Assembly (NCBI GenBank): GCA_964393895.1
Contig: CAYMWP010000048.1
Coordinates: 1-29,346 of the forward strand
Length of the DNA stretch: 29,346 nt
Origin: B4-G1 sp964393895
GTDB lineage: Bacteria > Chloroflexota > Anaerolineae > B4-G1
Reading direction: 5' to 3'
Part shown: in pieces, positions 15,085-22,676 of the stretch
Layout of the letters: the number at the start of each line of letters is the position of its first letter
How positions within the stretch are numbered: the stretch's first letter is position 1
The notes under the pieces: model-generated
Told to the model about the DNA's origin: nothing
Database searches by the model: none
The model's input: only the letters and a program-made list of their open reading frames with translations
Program-made: the position numbers and the translations under genes

Positions 15085-18000
15085 CTACTCTCCTGAAACC
15101 GTCGAGAAAGGCAGCGAGGCGGCGACGCCGCGGAAAATCAGGGCCATTTCAGCCGCTTCTGTCAGGGAAAGTGCACCCTCGAACTTTTCTTTCAACACCA
15201 TCTCTTTGATTTCAAAATCAGGGGAGAGGCTGATGCGGACCAGCGCGTTCTCAAAGGTCATTACGCCATCTCTCACCGCAAGCTGTGATTCCCTTCCTCC
15301 CTCCCGCCGCCGGATGGTGTTCTGCGCAATGTAGAAAGCATTGTCGTCCTCTTGCTCAAAACCACTCCTTTCCAGGAAAAGTCGGGGCTTTTCTGTGTAT
15401 GGCTTGCCGTCGTGGACGCAGAAGGTGGCGCAGTTGCCGCACTCGTTGCAAAAGTCATCCACGTGGATGATCTGCCGACATTGCTCGACCCGAAAGGTCT
15501 CCTCCCCCGTCACCGTCAGTGCGCCGTTTTGGCAGGAGAGCGTGGGCAGGGTCAGGCTCACCGGCGAGACAAAGTAGGTATAGTTGGCCCGGTTGGGACA
15601 GACCTCGACGCACTTGTCGCAGAAGGTTGAGCACTGCACGCAGCGGAGCGCCTCTGCCTGGGCCGTTTCCTCTGTCAGGGTGGCTTCGATCAGCTCAAAG
15701 CCGCTGCGCTGGGCCGGTGGGATCATCTCTGGTCTGTATTGGGCCTCTTTTCTGGCTCGCTTCCGCTTCACTTGCAGTATCTCTTCCTCGGAGAGCTCCG
15801 CCGGACGGGAGGTCAATTGCTCGAACTCGATGCCGAGTTCTGCGCAGATCGCCTCGGCGGCCCGCCGACCGTCGGCGCAGGCGGCAATGATGCTTTCTGG
15901 CCCTTCGACCACGTCTCCTCCGGCATAGATGTGAGGCGCTCCTGCCTGTCCGGTTGCGGGGTCGGCTGCTATGGATCCGTTCTTGTGTAGGGAGACGGTG
16001 CTGCCGTCGAGAAAAGTCAGGTCGGGCTTTTGGCCGATAGCCACGATGATCGAGTCGGCCTTGATCTGGAACTCGCTCCCCTCAATGGGCAACGGTCGCC
16101 GGCGCCCGTCCGCGCCTGGTTCGCCCAGCCTGTTCCGAATGCACTCTAGCGCGCTCACTCGATCATCTTTCAAGATCACCCGGGTCGGGGAGACCAGCTC
16201 TTCCAGGACATTGCCTTCCTCAAAGGCACCTTCTCTCTCCTCATCGCTGGCCGGCATCTCTCTTGCGCTCCGCCTGTAGACTATGGTCGTCGGGTTGCCA
16301 GTCAAGCGCTGGGCCACTCGCGCGGCGTCCATAGCCGTATCGCCGCCGCCGATCACCAGCGCCTTGGATCCCAGGTCCACGCTTTCCCCGCGCCGTACTC
16401 GTTTGAGCAGGTCGAGCGCCGCAAAGACGCCTCCCGGATGTCGTTTATCCGCGCTTGCAATGCCCTCGATGTACAGAGGCGCGTCCTTTTGGAATCCACT
16501 GGCGATATAGACGGCGTCGAATCCGTCCTGCAACAGTTCCTCCGGTGGCTTGGTGATGGGATGAGAGCACTTGATCTCGACGCCCATCTCTGTGATCCGG
16601 TCAACGTCCTGCTGGACGACGGCCCAGGGCAGCCGGAAGACGGGAACGAGGCGCAGCATACCGCCTATCACGTCCCTGGCCTCAAAGATAGTGACCTGGA
16701 CGCCGTTCAGTGCCAGGAAAGAGGCGGCCGCCAGTCCCGCGGGGCCGCTGCCGATCACGGCTACACGCGCGTCAGAAACCAGGTTTTTGCCACTTTGTTT
16801 ACGGAAAAACCTGGTTTCTCTACTGCTCCCCTTTTCGGCGGCGAACCGTTTGAGTGTGCGGATAGCCACTGGCTCGTCATAGTTGTTGCGGGTGCAGCGG
16901 GTCTGGCAGAGGTGGGTGCAGACGTAGCCGGTCACGCTAGGCAGCGGGTTGCGGGAGAGAATGACCTCCAGTGCCCGCTCGTATTCGCCCTGCGCGATCA
17001 GCCAGACGTATTCGGGCACGTCCTGGTGAACGGCGCACGGCTCTACGCAGGGAGCGACGACGCAGTCAAACAGACCCAGCCCAGATTCGACTTTGGGCAA
17101 GTCATAGGGATGGTAGCTCTTTTTGTAGTGTGGGTCTCGCAGCGCGCTGGCGGCCGCCTGCTCCAGGTTCGCCAGTTTATTTTTAGCCAGCGCGTCCAGA
17201 CTTGTCGCGCCCCGGTCGCGCATTTCGGCCTCCAGGTTCTCCAGGTATTGCAGGAACCTGGAATACCCCCCTGGTTTCAGCGGATCCGAGGCGGTCGTGA
17301 CCGACCAGGCGCCGGCGGCCAGGATGGTGCTTACGTTGAGCGCGTCAGCCCCGCCCGCGTAAGAGACGTTCAAGTCGCCGTCGAACTCTTGGGCGAGTTT
17401 GTGAAACAAGTTCATCGTGATGGGATAGAGAGCCCGCCCCGACATGTACATTTCGTCGCCGGGGAGGGCGTCCTTGTGATTCGCCATCGCCAGAGTGTTG
17501 CTCAATTTGACGCCAAAGGTCAAACGGATGTTGTTTATCCGCTCTTGCTCCGCGGCGACCTTTTTCAGGGATTTGATCAATTCTACGGCCCGCCCGTACT
17601 TGAGGTCGTGCTCGAACACGGCGTCGGGGATGTGAATCTCTCTGAAACCGAGGTCGTCGTGAAGAATGGTCATTACCCTCTCTTGACCCAGCAGAGTGGG
17701 GTTCAATTTGACTGTGGTGTGTAGTCCTCTCTCTTCCAACAAATACCGGGCGATGCGCTCGATTTCGTCCGGCGGGCAGCCGTGCATGGTGGAGAGAGTG
17801 ACGTTGTTCGTGAGCCGGGTCGGAATCTCTACGTCGGCGAACTGGGGGAACTGCTCCTCCAATATCGCCCGGATCGTGGCTATTTCATCCGAGGCATCAT
17901 CCATCCGGGCCATAAAGCGTGTCATCGGCGCGCTCCGCACCCCTTCCAGATCGTAACCGACGCTCATATTAAAGATCGTGCCAAAGGGCGCGCTGTCTTC

Positions 18001-18423
18001 AAAACCCAGCAGGCGGCGCAGGACGTGGATCAAGGCCCAGGCATTGACGTACTCGTGGGCCGATTGCTCCAGCTCGAGTTCCTGGGACCACTCGACGTTG
18101 TATCCCTCGTCCTCCATATCAATGCAGGGTCGGGGGATCTCTAGCTCGTCCATGATCTGTACGGTCTTGAGCTCGATGAAGCGACAGCCGGAGAGCCACG
18201 CGCATATGATGTTTTGGCTCAATTGGGTGTGTGGCCCGGCGGCCGGGCCTATGGGGGTCGCCAGGTAATGACCAAACACATCCTCGGTGGCGTAAGGACT
18301 GCTCTCCTGGGGCGTGTAGAACAGGGAGCGATGGATCCCGAAAATGGATTGCTTTTCCTCGAACTCTTTTAGAATCCAGTTGAGCAGAACGTCAAAAGGC
18401 TGGACCTTTATTTCATCAGACAT
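15085..18423 (-). CDS. ygfK: YgfK-like iron-sulfur flavoprotein (putative selenate reductase subunit family)
   Basis: The protein has 1112 residues. The N-terminal 430 or so resemble E. coli YgfK (SIFGIHRSLFY, YLATPIGPAAGPHTQLSQ, FIELKTVQIMDELEIPRPC). A GltD-like region with cysteines follows (CVVAPCVEPC near 455, CTHLCQTRC near 500). Next comes an FAD site VAVIGSGPAGLAAA (near 553), an NAD(P) site ALVIGGGDTAMDAARVA (near 691) and YAGGDVVEGPESIIAA. The C-terminus has two cysteine clusters for 4Fe-4S centres: CVQCSTFCDKCVEVCP (near 928) and CNECGNCATFC (near 991). Such proteins pass electrons between NAD(P)H, flavin and iron-sulfur centres, and YgfK is linked to purine or selenium-dependent molybdenum hydroxylase loci. 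None of those partners lies in this window, so the substrate is open. A strong AAGGAGG site precedes ATG 18423. Confidence 0.82.
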   Translation of the reverse strand: MSDEIKVQPFDVLLNWILKEFEEKQSIFGIHRSLFYTPQESSPYATEDVFGHYLATPIGPAAGPHTQLSQNIICAWLSGCRFIELKTVQIMDELEIPRPCIDMEDEGYNVEWSQELELEQSAHEYVNAWALIHVLRRLLGFEDSAPFGTIFNMSVGYDLEGVRSAPMTRFMARMDDASDEIATIRAILEEQFPQFADVEIPTRLTNNVTLSTMHGCPPDEIERIARYLLEERGLHTTVKLNPTLLGQERVMTILHDDLGFREIHIPDAVFEHDLKYGRAVELIKSLKKVAAEQERINNIRLTFGVKLSNTLAMANHKDALPGDEMYMSGRALYPITMNLFHKLAQEFDGDLNVSYAGGADALNVSTILAAGAWSVTTASDPLKPGGYSRFLQYLENLEAEMRDRGATSLDALAKNKLANLEQAAASALRDPHYKKSYHPYDLPKVESGLGLFDCVVAPCVEPCAVHQDVPEYVWLIAQGEYERALEVILSRNPLPSVTGYVCTHLCQTRCTRNNYDEPVAIRTLKRFAAEKGSSRETRFFRKQSGKNLVSDARVAVIGSGPAGLAAASFLALNGVQVTIFEARDVIGGMLRLVPVFRLPWAVVQQDVDRITEMGVEIKCSHPITKPPEELLQDGFDAVYIASGFQKDAPLYIEGIASADKRHPGGVFAALDLLKRVRRGESVDLGSKALVIGGGDTAMDAARVAQRLTGNPTTIVYRRSAREMPASDEEREGAFEEGNVLEELVSPTRVILKDDRVSALECIRNRLGEPGADGRRRPLPIEGSEFQIKADSIIVAIGQKPDLTFLDGSTVSLHKNGSIAADPATGQAGAPHIYAGGDVVEGPESIIAACADGRRAAEAICAELGIEFEQLTSRPAELSEEEILQVKRKRARKEAQYRPEMIPPAQRSGFELIEATLTEETAQAEALRCVQCSTFCDKCVEVCPNRANYTYFVSPVSLTLPTLSCQNGALTVTGEETFRVEQCRQIIHVDDFCNECGNCATFCVHDGKPYTEKPRLFLERSGFEQEDDNAFYIAQNTIRRREGGRESQLAVRDGVMTFENALVRISLSPDFEIKEMVLKEKFEGALSLTEAAEMALIFRGVAASLPFSTVSGE

Positions 18424-18444
18424 AATTCCTCCTTGGTGCTTGGT

Positions 18445-19086
18445 CTAGCTTTGATCCTCCTCTGCCAGCAGACGCAGCGCGTAGGTTACGCGGCGGGGCC
18501 GCGAGGTGAGCAACTCTCTGGACTCCCATGCCTGGGCCAGCTTGCTCAGGCGAGAGCGAGAGATTTGGTCGCTGAACTCGCGATGTAGTGCCTTGATAGT
18601 GAAAGCGCCGCCCAACTCGTCCAGCGCGTGGCGCACCAGTTTGCGCTCTAACGGGCTGAGGGCAGGAAGGGAGGCGGGGGGACTGATTTGGGGCGAGATA
18701 GCGACCGCGTATAGCATACCAGTCCAGTGCACCATCTCCTCGATCAAACGCCCCATCTGGAAGTAGAGCCGGTTCGACCACTCTGCCACCCCTTGCAGGT
18801 CGTGGATGAAGGGTGGGGAGGTGGCGGAGGTGGCGTAGGCCGAAAAGGGAAAGTCGGCGGTGCTAAAGATGCCAGCTCGCGGGGTGCTCGCCTGGGCGCG
18901 AATCACGTCCCACCGTTCTTCCGTCACCGTGTGATCCAGACGAGCGACCACCAGGATACCGGCCGGTAGACGCCAGTACCAGGCTGCGCCCGCTCGTCCT
19001 TCGAACCCGGGGGTTTGCCCTCCAATTTCACCGAGCAAATCGTCGGCCAGGCGCAGTGCATCGAATGAGGGGTAGAATAGGGGCAC
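18445..19086 (-). CDS. Protein of unknown function with probable C-terminal winged helix
   Basis: The protein has 213 residues, starting at GTG 19086 with GAAGGAGG at the right distance upstream. I do not recognise a family. The N-terminal 110 residues contain the patterns AWYWRLPAGILVVARLDHTV and RLYFQMGRLIEEMVHWTGML and no membrane segment or signal peptide. The C-terminal 65 residues (LSPLERKLVRHALDELGG, then FTIKALHREF and SRSRLSKLAQAWESRELL) look like a helix-turn-helix or winged-helix fold ending in a basic beta hairpin (SRPRRVTYALRLL). It lies 21 bases upstream of the YgfK-like gene on the same strand and shares its promoter. A regulator or accessory protein of that enzyme is a guess from position only. 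Confidence 0.65.
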   Translation of the reverse strand: MPLFYPSFDALRLADDLLGEIGGQTPGFEGRAGAAWYWRLPAGILVVARLDHTVTEERWDVIRAQASTPRAGIFSTADFPFSAYATSATSPPFIHDLQGVAEWSNRLYFQMGRLIEEMVHWTGMLYAVAISPQISPPASLPALSPLERKLVRHALDELGGAFTIKALHREFSDQISRSRLSKLAQAWESRELLTSRPRRVTYALRLLAEEDQS

Positions 19087-19098
19087 AGGGAGCCTCCT

Positions 19099-19171
19099 TC
19101 TTTCAACCGCAGAGTGCGCAGAGTTTTTCTTTGATTTTTCTCAGCGGACTCGGCGTTCTCTGTGGTTAGTC
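19099..19171. repeat. Palindromic repeat, copy 1 (73 bases)
   Basis: It begins TCTTTCAACCGCAGAGTGCG and ends CTCTGTGGTTAGTC. It differs from copy 2 by a single extra T. Each copy is itself an imperfect inverted repeat: AACCGCAGAG near one end pairs with CTCTGTGGTT at the other, with a T-rich centre, so RNA or single-stranded DNA could fold into a hairpin. It reads like a dispersed REP/MITE-style element. It lies immediately upstream of the GTG at 19086, its edge touching the ribosome site. Confidence 0.85.
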
Positions 19172-19200
19172 CAGTAATTCCCGTTTTGAAGCCGCACCAA

Positions 19201-19272
19201 TCTTTCAACCGCAGAGTGCGCAGAGTTTTTCTTGATTTTTCTCAGCGGACTCGGCGTTCTCTGTGGTTAGTC
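19201..19272. repeat. Palindromic repeat, copy 2 (72 bases)
   Basis: This is a second copy of the unit at 19099, in the same orientation, 102 bases further on, with 29 bases of unrelated spacer between them. The sequence is identical apart from one missing T in the T-rich centre. The near identity means recent duplication or active homogenisation. Confidence 0.85.
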
Positions 19273-19297
19273 TTGGTTGTGGCTCCGCCACGCTATG

Positions 19298-19325
19298 ATT
19301 ATACTGTTAGAGATGGGCTTGTCAA
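19298..19325 (-). promoter_or_regulatory. Consensus sigma-70 promoter for the 19086/ygfK pair
   Basis: On the minus strand TTGACA (19325-19320) and TATAAT (19303-19298) are both perfect hexamers with a 16-base spacer. Transcription would start near 19291 and run leftward through both palindromic repeats before reaching GTG 19086, giving a leader of about 200 bases. Confidence 0.65.
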
Positions 19326-19357
19326 ATGTAAAGGCCGCTGCTGCTGGACGTGCCGAG

Positions 19358-19385
19358 TTGCAACCAGGCAGCTTTGTGGTATAGT
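19358..19385 (+). promoter_or_regulatory. Promoter candidate for the menA-like operon
   Basis: TTGCAA (19358-19363) and TATAGT (19380-19385) lie 16 bases apart, with start expected near 19392 and a 70-base leader to ATG 19463. The -35 match is only moderate. An alternative is TTGTGG 19277-19282 with TATACT 19300-19305. Confidence 0.4.
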
Positions 19386-19462
19386 GCCCCAGTCCGCGTC
19401 TCCGCGAATGTGTGACGCCAGAGCGCCGCTCGCGGTGCATTATCTCATTGGAGGAATGTTAT

Positions 19463-20410
19463 ATGACAGCAGAACAACCAAACGCCAAGATGCCGCCGTT
19501 GTGGGTCATCAAGCTGCGCGCCCCCTTTTTCACCGCTGACTTGTCGCCCGTGTGCCTGGGGGCCGCTATCGCCTGGGCGCGGACCGGTGCGTTCAACCTG
19601 TGGTACTTTTTGTTGACGCTCGTCGGCGCTATCTGTCTCAACGCTGGCACCAACATGACCAACGACTATTTTGACCACACCTGGGGTTCCGACGAGGTCA
19701 ATACCGAGTTCGCCAACCCCTTTACCGGCGGCAGCCGCCTCATCCAGATGGGGCTGGTCAAGCCCAGCACCTTCCTGTGGCAGGGCATCGCTTTCTTCGT
19801 CGCCGGTAGCCTGATCGGGCTGGCACTGACCCTGACTCGTGGCCCGCTGGTGCTGTGGCTGGGGATCATTGGCGTTTTTTCCGGGTACTTTTACACCGCG
19901 CCCCCTTTTCGCCTGGCCGGTACGGGCGTGGGAGAGCTGCTGATCGGTCTCAACTTTGGCCCCCTGATGGTGCTGGGCAGCACCTACGTCCAGACCCAGA
20001 CGTTCTCCTGGGAAGCGGTAATTGCCTCGCTGCCGGTAGGGCTGCTCATCGCGCTGGTGGTGTGGATCAATCAATTCCAAGATATGCCGGCCGACGCCGC
20101 CGTGGGCAAGAATCACTGGGTCGTGCGCCTGGGTCGCAGGCGGGCCGCCACTGCCTACGGGCTGATGCTGGCAGCGACCTATCTCTCGCTGGTGGCGGGA
20201 GTTCTCTGTGGTGTGGTGACGCCCTTTGCCCTGCTGGGCCTCTTGACCGCGCCGCTGGCGATCAAGGCGTATCGCGTGGCCCGCGTCCACTACGACCACC
20301 CCAAAGAACTCGTGCCGGCCAACGCCGCCACCATCCAGATACACTTGTTGACCGGCCTGCTGATGACGCTGGGCTACGTCGCGCAAGGTGTGGTGGGATG
20401 GCTGTTGTAA
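19463..20410 (+). CDS. menA: UbiA-family prenyltransferase, probable 1,4-dihydroxy-2-naphthoate polyprenyltransferase
   Basis: The protein has 315 residues. ATG 19463 is preceded by GGAGG eight bases upstream; the in-frame codons before it lack a site. It is an integral membrane enzyme with about eight hydrophobic helices. The first aspartate-rich motif is NMTNDYFDHTWGSDEVN (about residues 68-84), which binds the Mg2+-prenyl diphosphate. The second is NQFQDMPADAAVGKNHWVVR (about 203-222), in the form typical of MenA. The enzyme attaches an isoprenoid tail to dihydroxynaphthoate to give demethylmenaquinone. The following UbiE/MenG gene, overlapping by 13 bases, supports a menaquinone role over other UbiA reactions. 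Other quinone genes are not in the window. Confidence 0.82.
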   Translation: MTAEQPNAKMPPLWVIKLRAPFFTADLSPVCLGAAIAWARTGAFNLWYFLLTLVGAICLNAGTNMTNDYFDHTWGSDEVNTEFANPFTGGSRLIQMGLVKPSTFLWQGIAFFVAGSLIGLALTLTRGPLVLWLGIIGVFSGYFYTAPPFRLAGTGVGELLIGLNFGPLMVLGSTYVQTQTFSWEAVIASLPVGLLIALVVWINQFQDMPADAAVGKNHWVVRLGRRRAATAYGLMLAATYLSLVAGVLCGVVTPFALLGLLTAPLAIKAYRVARVHYDHPKELVPANAATIQIHLLTGLLMTLGYVAQGVVGWLL

Positions 20411-21105
20411 ACGGAGCGGGTGGGGGACGGGAAGATCCGCCTTTCTCCTTCGCCGAGGTGGCCGGCCGCTACGACGCGCTGAACCGGCTGATGTCCCTGG
20501 GATGCGACCGGCGTTGGCGACGGATCGCTGCCGAGGCGATTGATCCGCCGGCCAGCGGGTGCGTGCTCGATGTGGGGGCCGGCACGGGCGATATGGCGCT
20601 GGCCCTGCTGCGCCGCCAGCCCGGCAGCACTGTCGTGGGATTGGAGCCGGTGGCGGAGATGATGCGCGTGGGGCAGTGCAAGTCCAACTCCAAGCAAGTG
20701 CGCTGGGCGCAGGGGGACGGGCTCCGTCTGCCCTTCCCCGACGGCCACTTTGATGGGGTGGTGAGCGCGTTCCTGTTGCGCAACGTCACCGACGTGACCG
20801 CTGCGCTGACCGAGCAGTGCCGTGTGACGAAATCCGGCGGGCGCGTGGCCTGCCTGGAGATGACGTGGCCGCAAACCCCCGGCTTCCGGGAGCTGTTCCG
20901 CTTCTACTTTGCCAGGCTGGCCCCTCCTATTATGGGGAGAATGAGCGGCCAGCCCGCCGCCTACCGCTACTTACCCCGCTCGGTACAGCGCTTCCTAAAG
21001 CCAGAGGAACTAGAAGCTGCGATGGAACGCGTGGGACTGCGGAACGTCCGCTACCGGACGCTAATGTTGGGAACGGTCGCGCTCCACGTGGGAGAACGCC
21101 GATAG
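20398..21105 (+). CDS. menG: UbiE/MenG-type quinone C-methyltransferase
   Basis: The protein has 235 residues, the usual size. ATG 20398 lies inside the end of menA (13-base overlap). The frame is open much further upstream but only as an overlap with menA. It shows FAEVAGRYDALNRLMSLG near the start, the SAM motif CVLDVGAGTGDMALALL (about 58-75), the family signature FDGVVSAFLLRNVTD (about 120-134), and KSGGRVACLEMTWP. The C-terminal YRYLPRSVQRFLKPEEL matches the usual UbiE/MenG form (YxYLpxSv..Fp...el). It methylates demethylmenaquinone in the last step of menaquinone synthesis, acting on the product of the preceding gene. Confidence 0.83.
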   Translation: MAVVNGAGGGREDPPFSFAEVAGRYDALNRLMSLGCDRRWRRIAAEAIDPPASGCVLDVGAGTGDMALALLRRQPGSTVVGLEPVAEMMRVGQCKSNSKQVRWAQGDGLRLPFPDGHFDGVVSAFLLRNVTDVTAALTEQCRVTKSGGRVACLEMTWPQTPGFRELFRFYFARLAPPIMGRMSGQPAAYRYLPRSVQRFLKPEELEAAMERVGLRNVRYRTLMLGTVALHVGERR

Positions 21106-21119
21106 CGAGACGATGGCGG

Positions 21120-21854
21120 ATGGAAACGACGACGTCCGATAAAGCCGCCATTCGTGGTCATCCCTCCTACGTCTGGCGGGCAGGGCAGGAACGGCGCCTG
21201 GAGATGGTGCTCCGTTGGGCGGAACTGGCGGACCGGCGTGTGCTCGACGTGGGCTGTGGCGTGGGAATGTACACGGCCGCTTTCCTGCGCGAGACTTGCC
21301 ACGTCTTGGGCGTCGAGATTGAGCGCGAGCGAGCACTGGAAGCTCGTAAGCGGGCCGCTGGCGTGGTTCAGTCACCGGGTGAGCGCCTTCCGTTCCCCGA
21401 CGGCGCTTTCGACACAGTTTTCTCTCACGAGGTGCTGGAGCACGTCGCTGACGACCGGGCCTGTGTGGCCGAGATGGTGCGCGTGACCCGGCCCGGCGGG
21501 CGCATCGTCGTCTTTGCGCCCAACCGGCTCTACCCCTTCGAGACGCACGGCATCTTTTGGCGCGGGCGCTACCGCTTTGGCAACGCGCCGCTGGTCAATT
21601 GGCTGCCCACCCCCCTGCGCGACCGGCTGGCTCCCCACGTCCGCGCTTACACCGTCGGGGGCTTGCGTCGCTTGTTCGAGGGAGATCCCGTGTGCATCGT
21701 CCACCACACCCAGATTTTCCCAGGCTACGATAACATCGTCGCCCGCGCTCCCTCCCTGGGCCGGACGTTGCGCCTCTTTACTTACGGGCTCGAACGGACG
21801 CCGTTGCGGGTATTCGGGCTTTCACACTTGTTGGTGGTGGAAAGAGTACGGTAA
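21120..21854 (+). CDS. SAM-dependent class I methyltransferase, substrate unknown
   Basis: The protein has 244 residues, starting at ATG 21120, 14 bases after menG. SAM motif I is VLDVGCGVGMYTAAFL (about 40-55), followed by LPFPDGAFDTVFSHEVLEHV (methyltransferase type 11 pattern, about 93-112) and VTRPGGRIVVFAPN. The C-terminal part (YPFETHGIFWRGRYRFGN, YTVGGLRRLF) is more distinctive and resembles methyltransferases of lipid or glycan pathways rather than MenG. Co-transcription with menA and menG is likely from spacing, but its role in quinone metabolism is not shown. Its last 33 bases overlap the end of the opposing MBL-fold gene. Confidence 0.75.
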   Translation: METTTSDKAAIRGHPSYVWRAGQERRLEMVLRWAELADRRVLDVGCGVGMYTAAFLRETCHVLGVEIERERALEARKRAAGVVQSPGERLPFPDGAFDTVFSHEVLEHVADDRACVAEMVRVTRPGGRIVVFAPNRLYPFETHGIFWRGRYRFGNAPLVNWLPTPLRDRLAPHVRAYTVGGLRRLFEGDPVCIVHHTQIFPGYDNIVARAPSLGRTLRLFTYGLERTPLRVFGLSHLLVVERVR

Positions 21855-22676
21855 GGGAGTGGAGTGCCTGGAGAATGAGGGGTGGAGCGGGGCGCGCTCG
21901 TCTCTCGACATCAACGGTCGTGTCCTGGTAGACTGGCCTGGCTCCAGGACGCGGATCTCGACCTCGGGGGTCAGTCCGGCCGCGTGATGGGCGAAGGCGC
22001 GCGGTGGTTGGGAGAGAAACTGCATCCAGCAAGTCCCGATGGGGCAGAATGTCCCCCAGTGGATTGGGATGGCCACACGGGGGCGCAGGAGGGTGAGCGC
22101 CTGGGCGGCGCGGAACGGGTCTAGGTGGCCGTTGCCCAACGTCGGTCCCCATCCCCACACCGGCAGCAGCGCGACGTCCAAATTGCCGCCGAGCAATTCC
22201 ATCTCTGGGAACAGGTCTGTATCTCCCGCAAAATAGACCTGACTGCTTCCACGGATCGCAAAGCCTATGCACTCGGCGGTTGGCCCAAAGAGCGTCCGGG
22301 ATTTGGAATGGTTGGCCGGTGTTGCCTCGACCGTTATCCCGCCGACCATCGTCGCCTCGCCCCGCCCGATCTCTTCTACGTGGCGAAAGCCTCGCTGCTT
22401 TAGCGATCTGGCGGCTCCTCGTGGCACAATCAGACGTATGCCGGCCCCGAGCTGTCTCAGGGAGGGCACATCCAGGTGATCCCGGTGCAGGTGCGAGATC
22501 AGCACTGCGTCAATTTCTCCATAGTCGAGGTCCGGTACGGCCATTTGCCGGCGCAGCGGCCCCACATAGTGGCGCAGTACGGGATCCGCCAACAGACGAA
22601 CTCTGTCCATTTCTACGAGCACTGTCGCGTGCCCTGCATAGGTCAGATGAAGGGGGGCATCGTTGCTGCCGTTCAC
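21822..22676 (-). CDS. Metallo-beta-lactamase-fold hydrolase (Lactamase_B_2, UlaG/NAPE-PLD-like)
   Basis: The protein has 284 residues. GTG 22676 overlaps the stop of the HAD gene by four bases (GTGA). Motifs are LTYAGHATVLVEMD, ISHLHRDHLDVPSL (the HxHxDH metal site, near residues 65-78), ATPANHSKS, VYFAGDTDLFPEM (metal-bridging Asp) and IPIHWGTFCP (final His ligand). This pattern fits the PF12706-type branch containing UlaG lactonase and N-acyl-phosphatidylethanolamine phospholipase D. The specific substrate is unknown. The last 40 residues are a basic, Pro/Ser-rich tail whose coding end overlaps the convergent methyltransferase gene. It closes the prfA-led operon. Confidence 0.78.
   Translation of the reverse strand: MNGSNDAPLHLTYAGHATVLVEMDRVRLLADPVLRHYVGPLRRQMAVPDLDYGEIDAVLISHLHRDHLDVPSLRQLGAGIRLIVPRGAARSLKQRGFRHVEEIGRGEATMVGGITVEATPANHSKSRTLFGPTAECIGFAIRGSSQVYFAGDTDLFPEMELLGGNLDVALLPVWGWGPTLGNGHLDPFRAAQALTLLRPRVAIPIHWGTFCPIGTCWMQFLSQPPRAFAHHAAGLTPEVEIRVLEPGQSTRTRPLMSRDERAPLHPSFSRHSTPLPYSFHHQQV

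Larger units (their letters stand above)
19087..19462. other. Divergent intergenic region with two promoters and two repeats
   Basis: This 376-base stretch separates the leftward YgfK pair from the rightward menaquinone genes. It holds no credible coding frame. It carries two long direct repeats (19099-19171 and 19201-19272), a consensus leftward promoter (19298-19325) and a rightward promoter candidate (19358-19385). Each is listed separately. Confidence 0.75.

Noticed and set aside
16438..17724. Plus-strand frame of 428 codons opposite the YgfK-like gene
   Set aside because: The minus-strand protein has FAD, NAD(P) and iron-sulfur motifs; the plus-strand translation has none.
19099..19272. 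Two similar repeats with a 29-base spacer considered as a minimal CRISPR array
   Set aside because: The repeats are 72-73 bases, far too long, with only two copies and no cas genes nearby.
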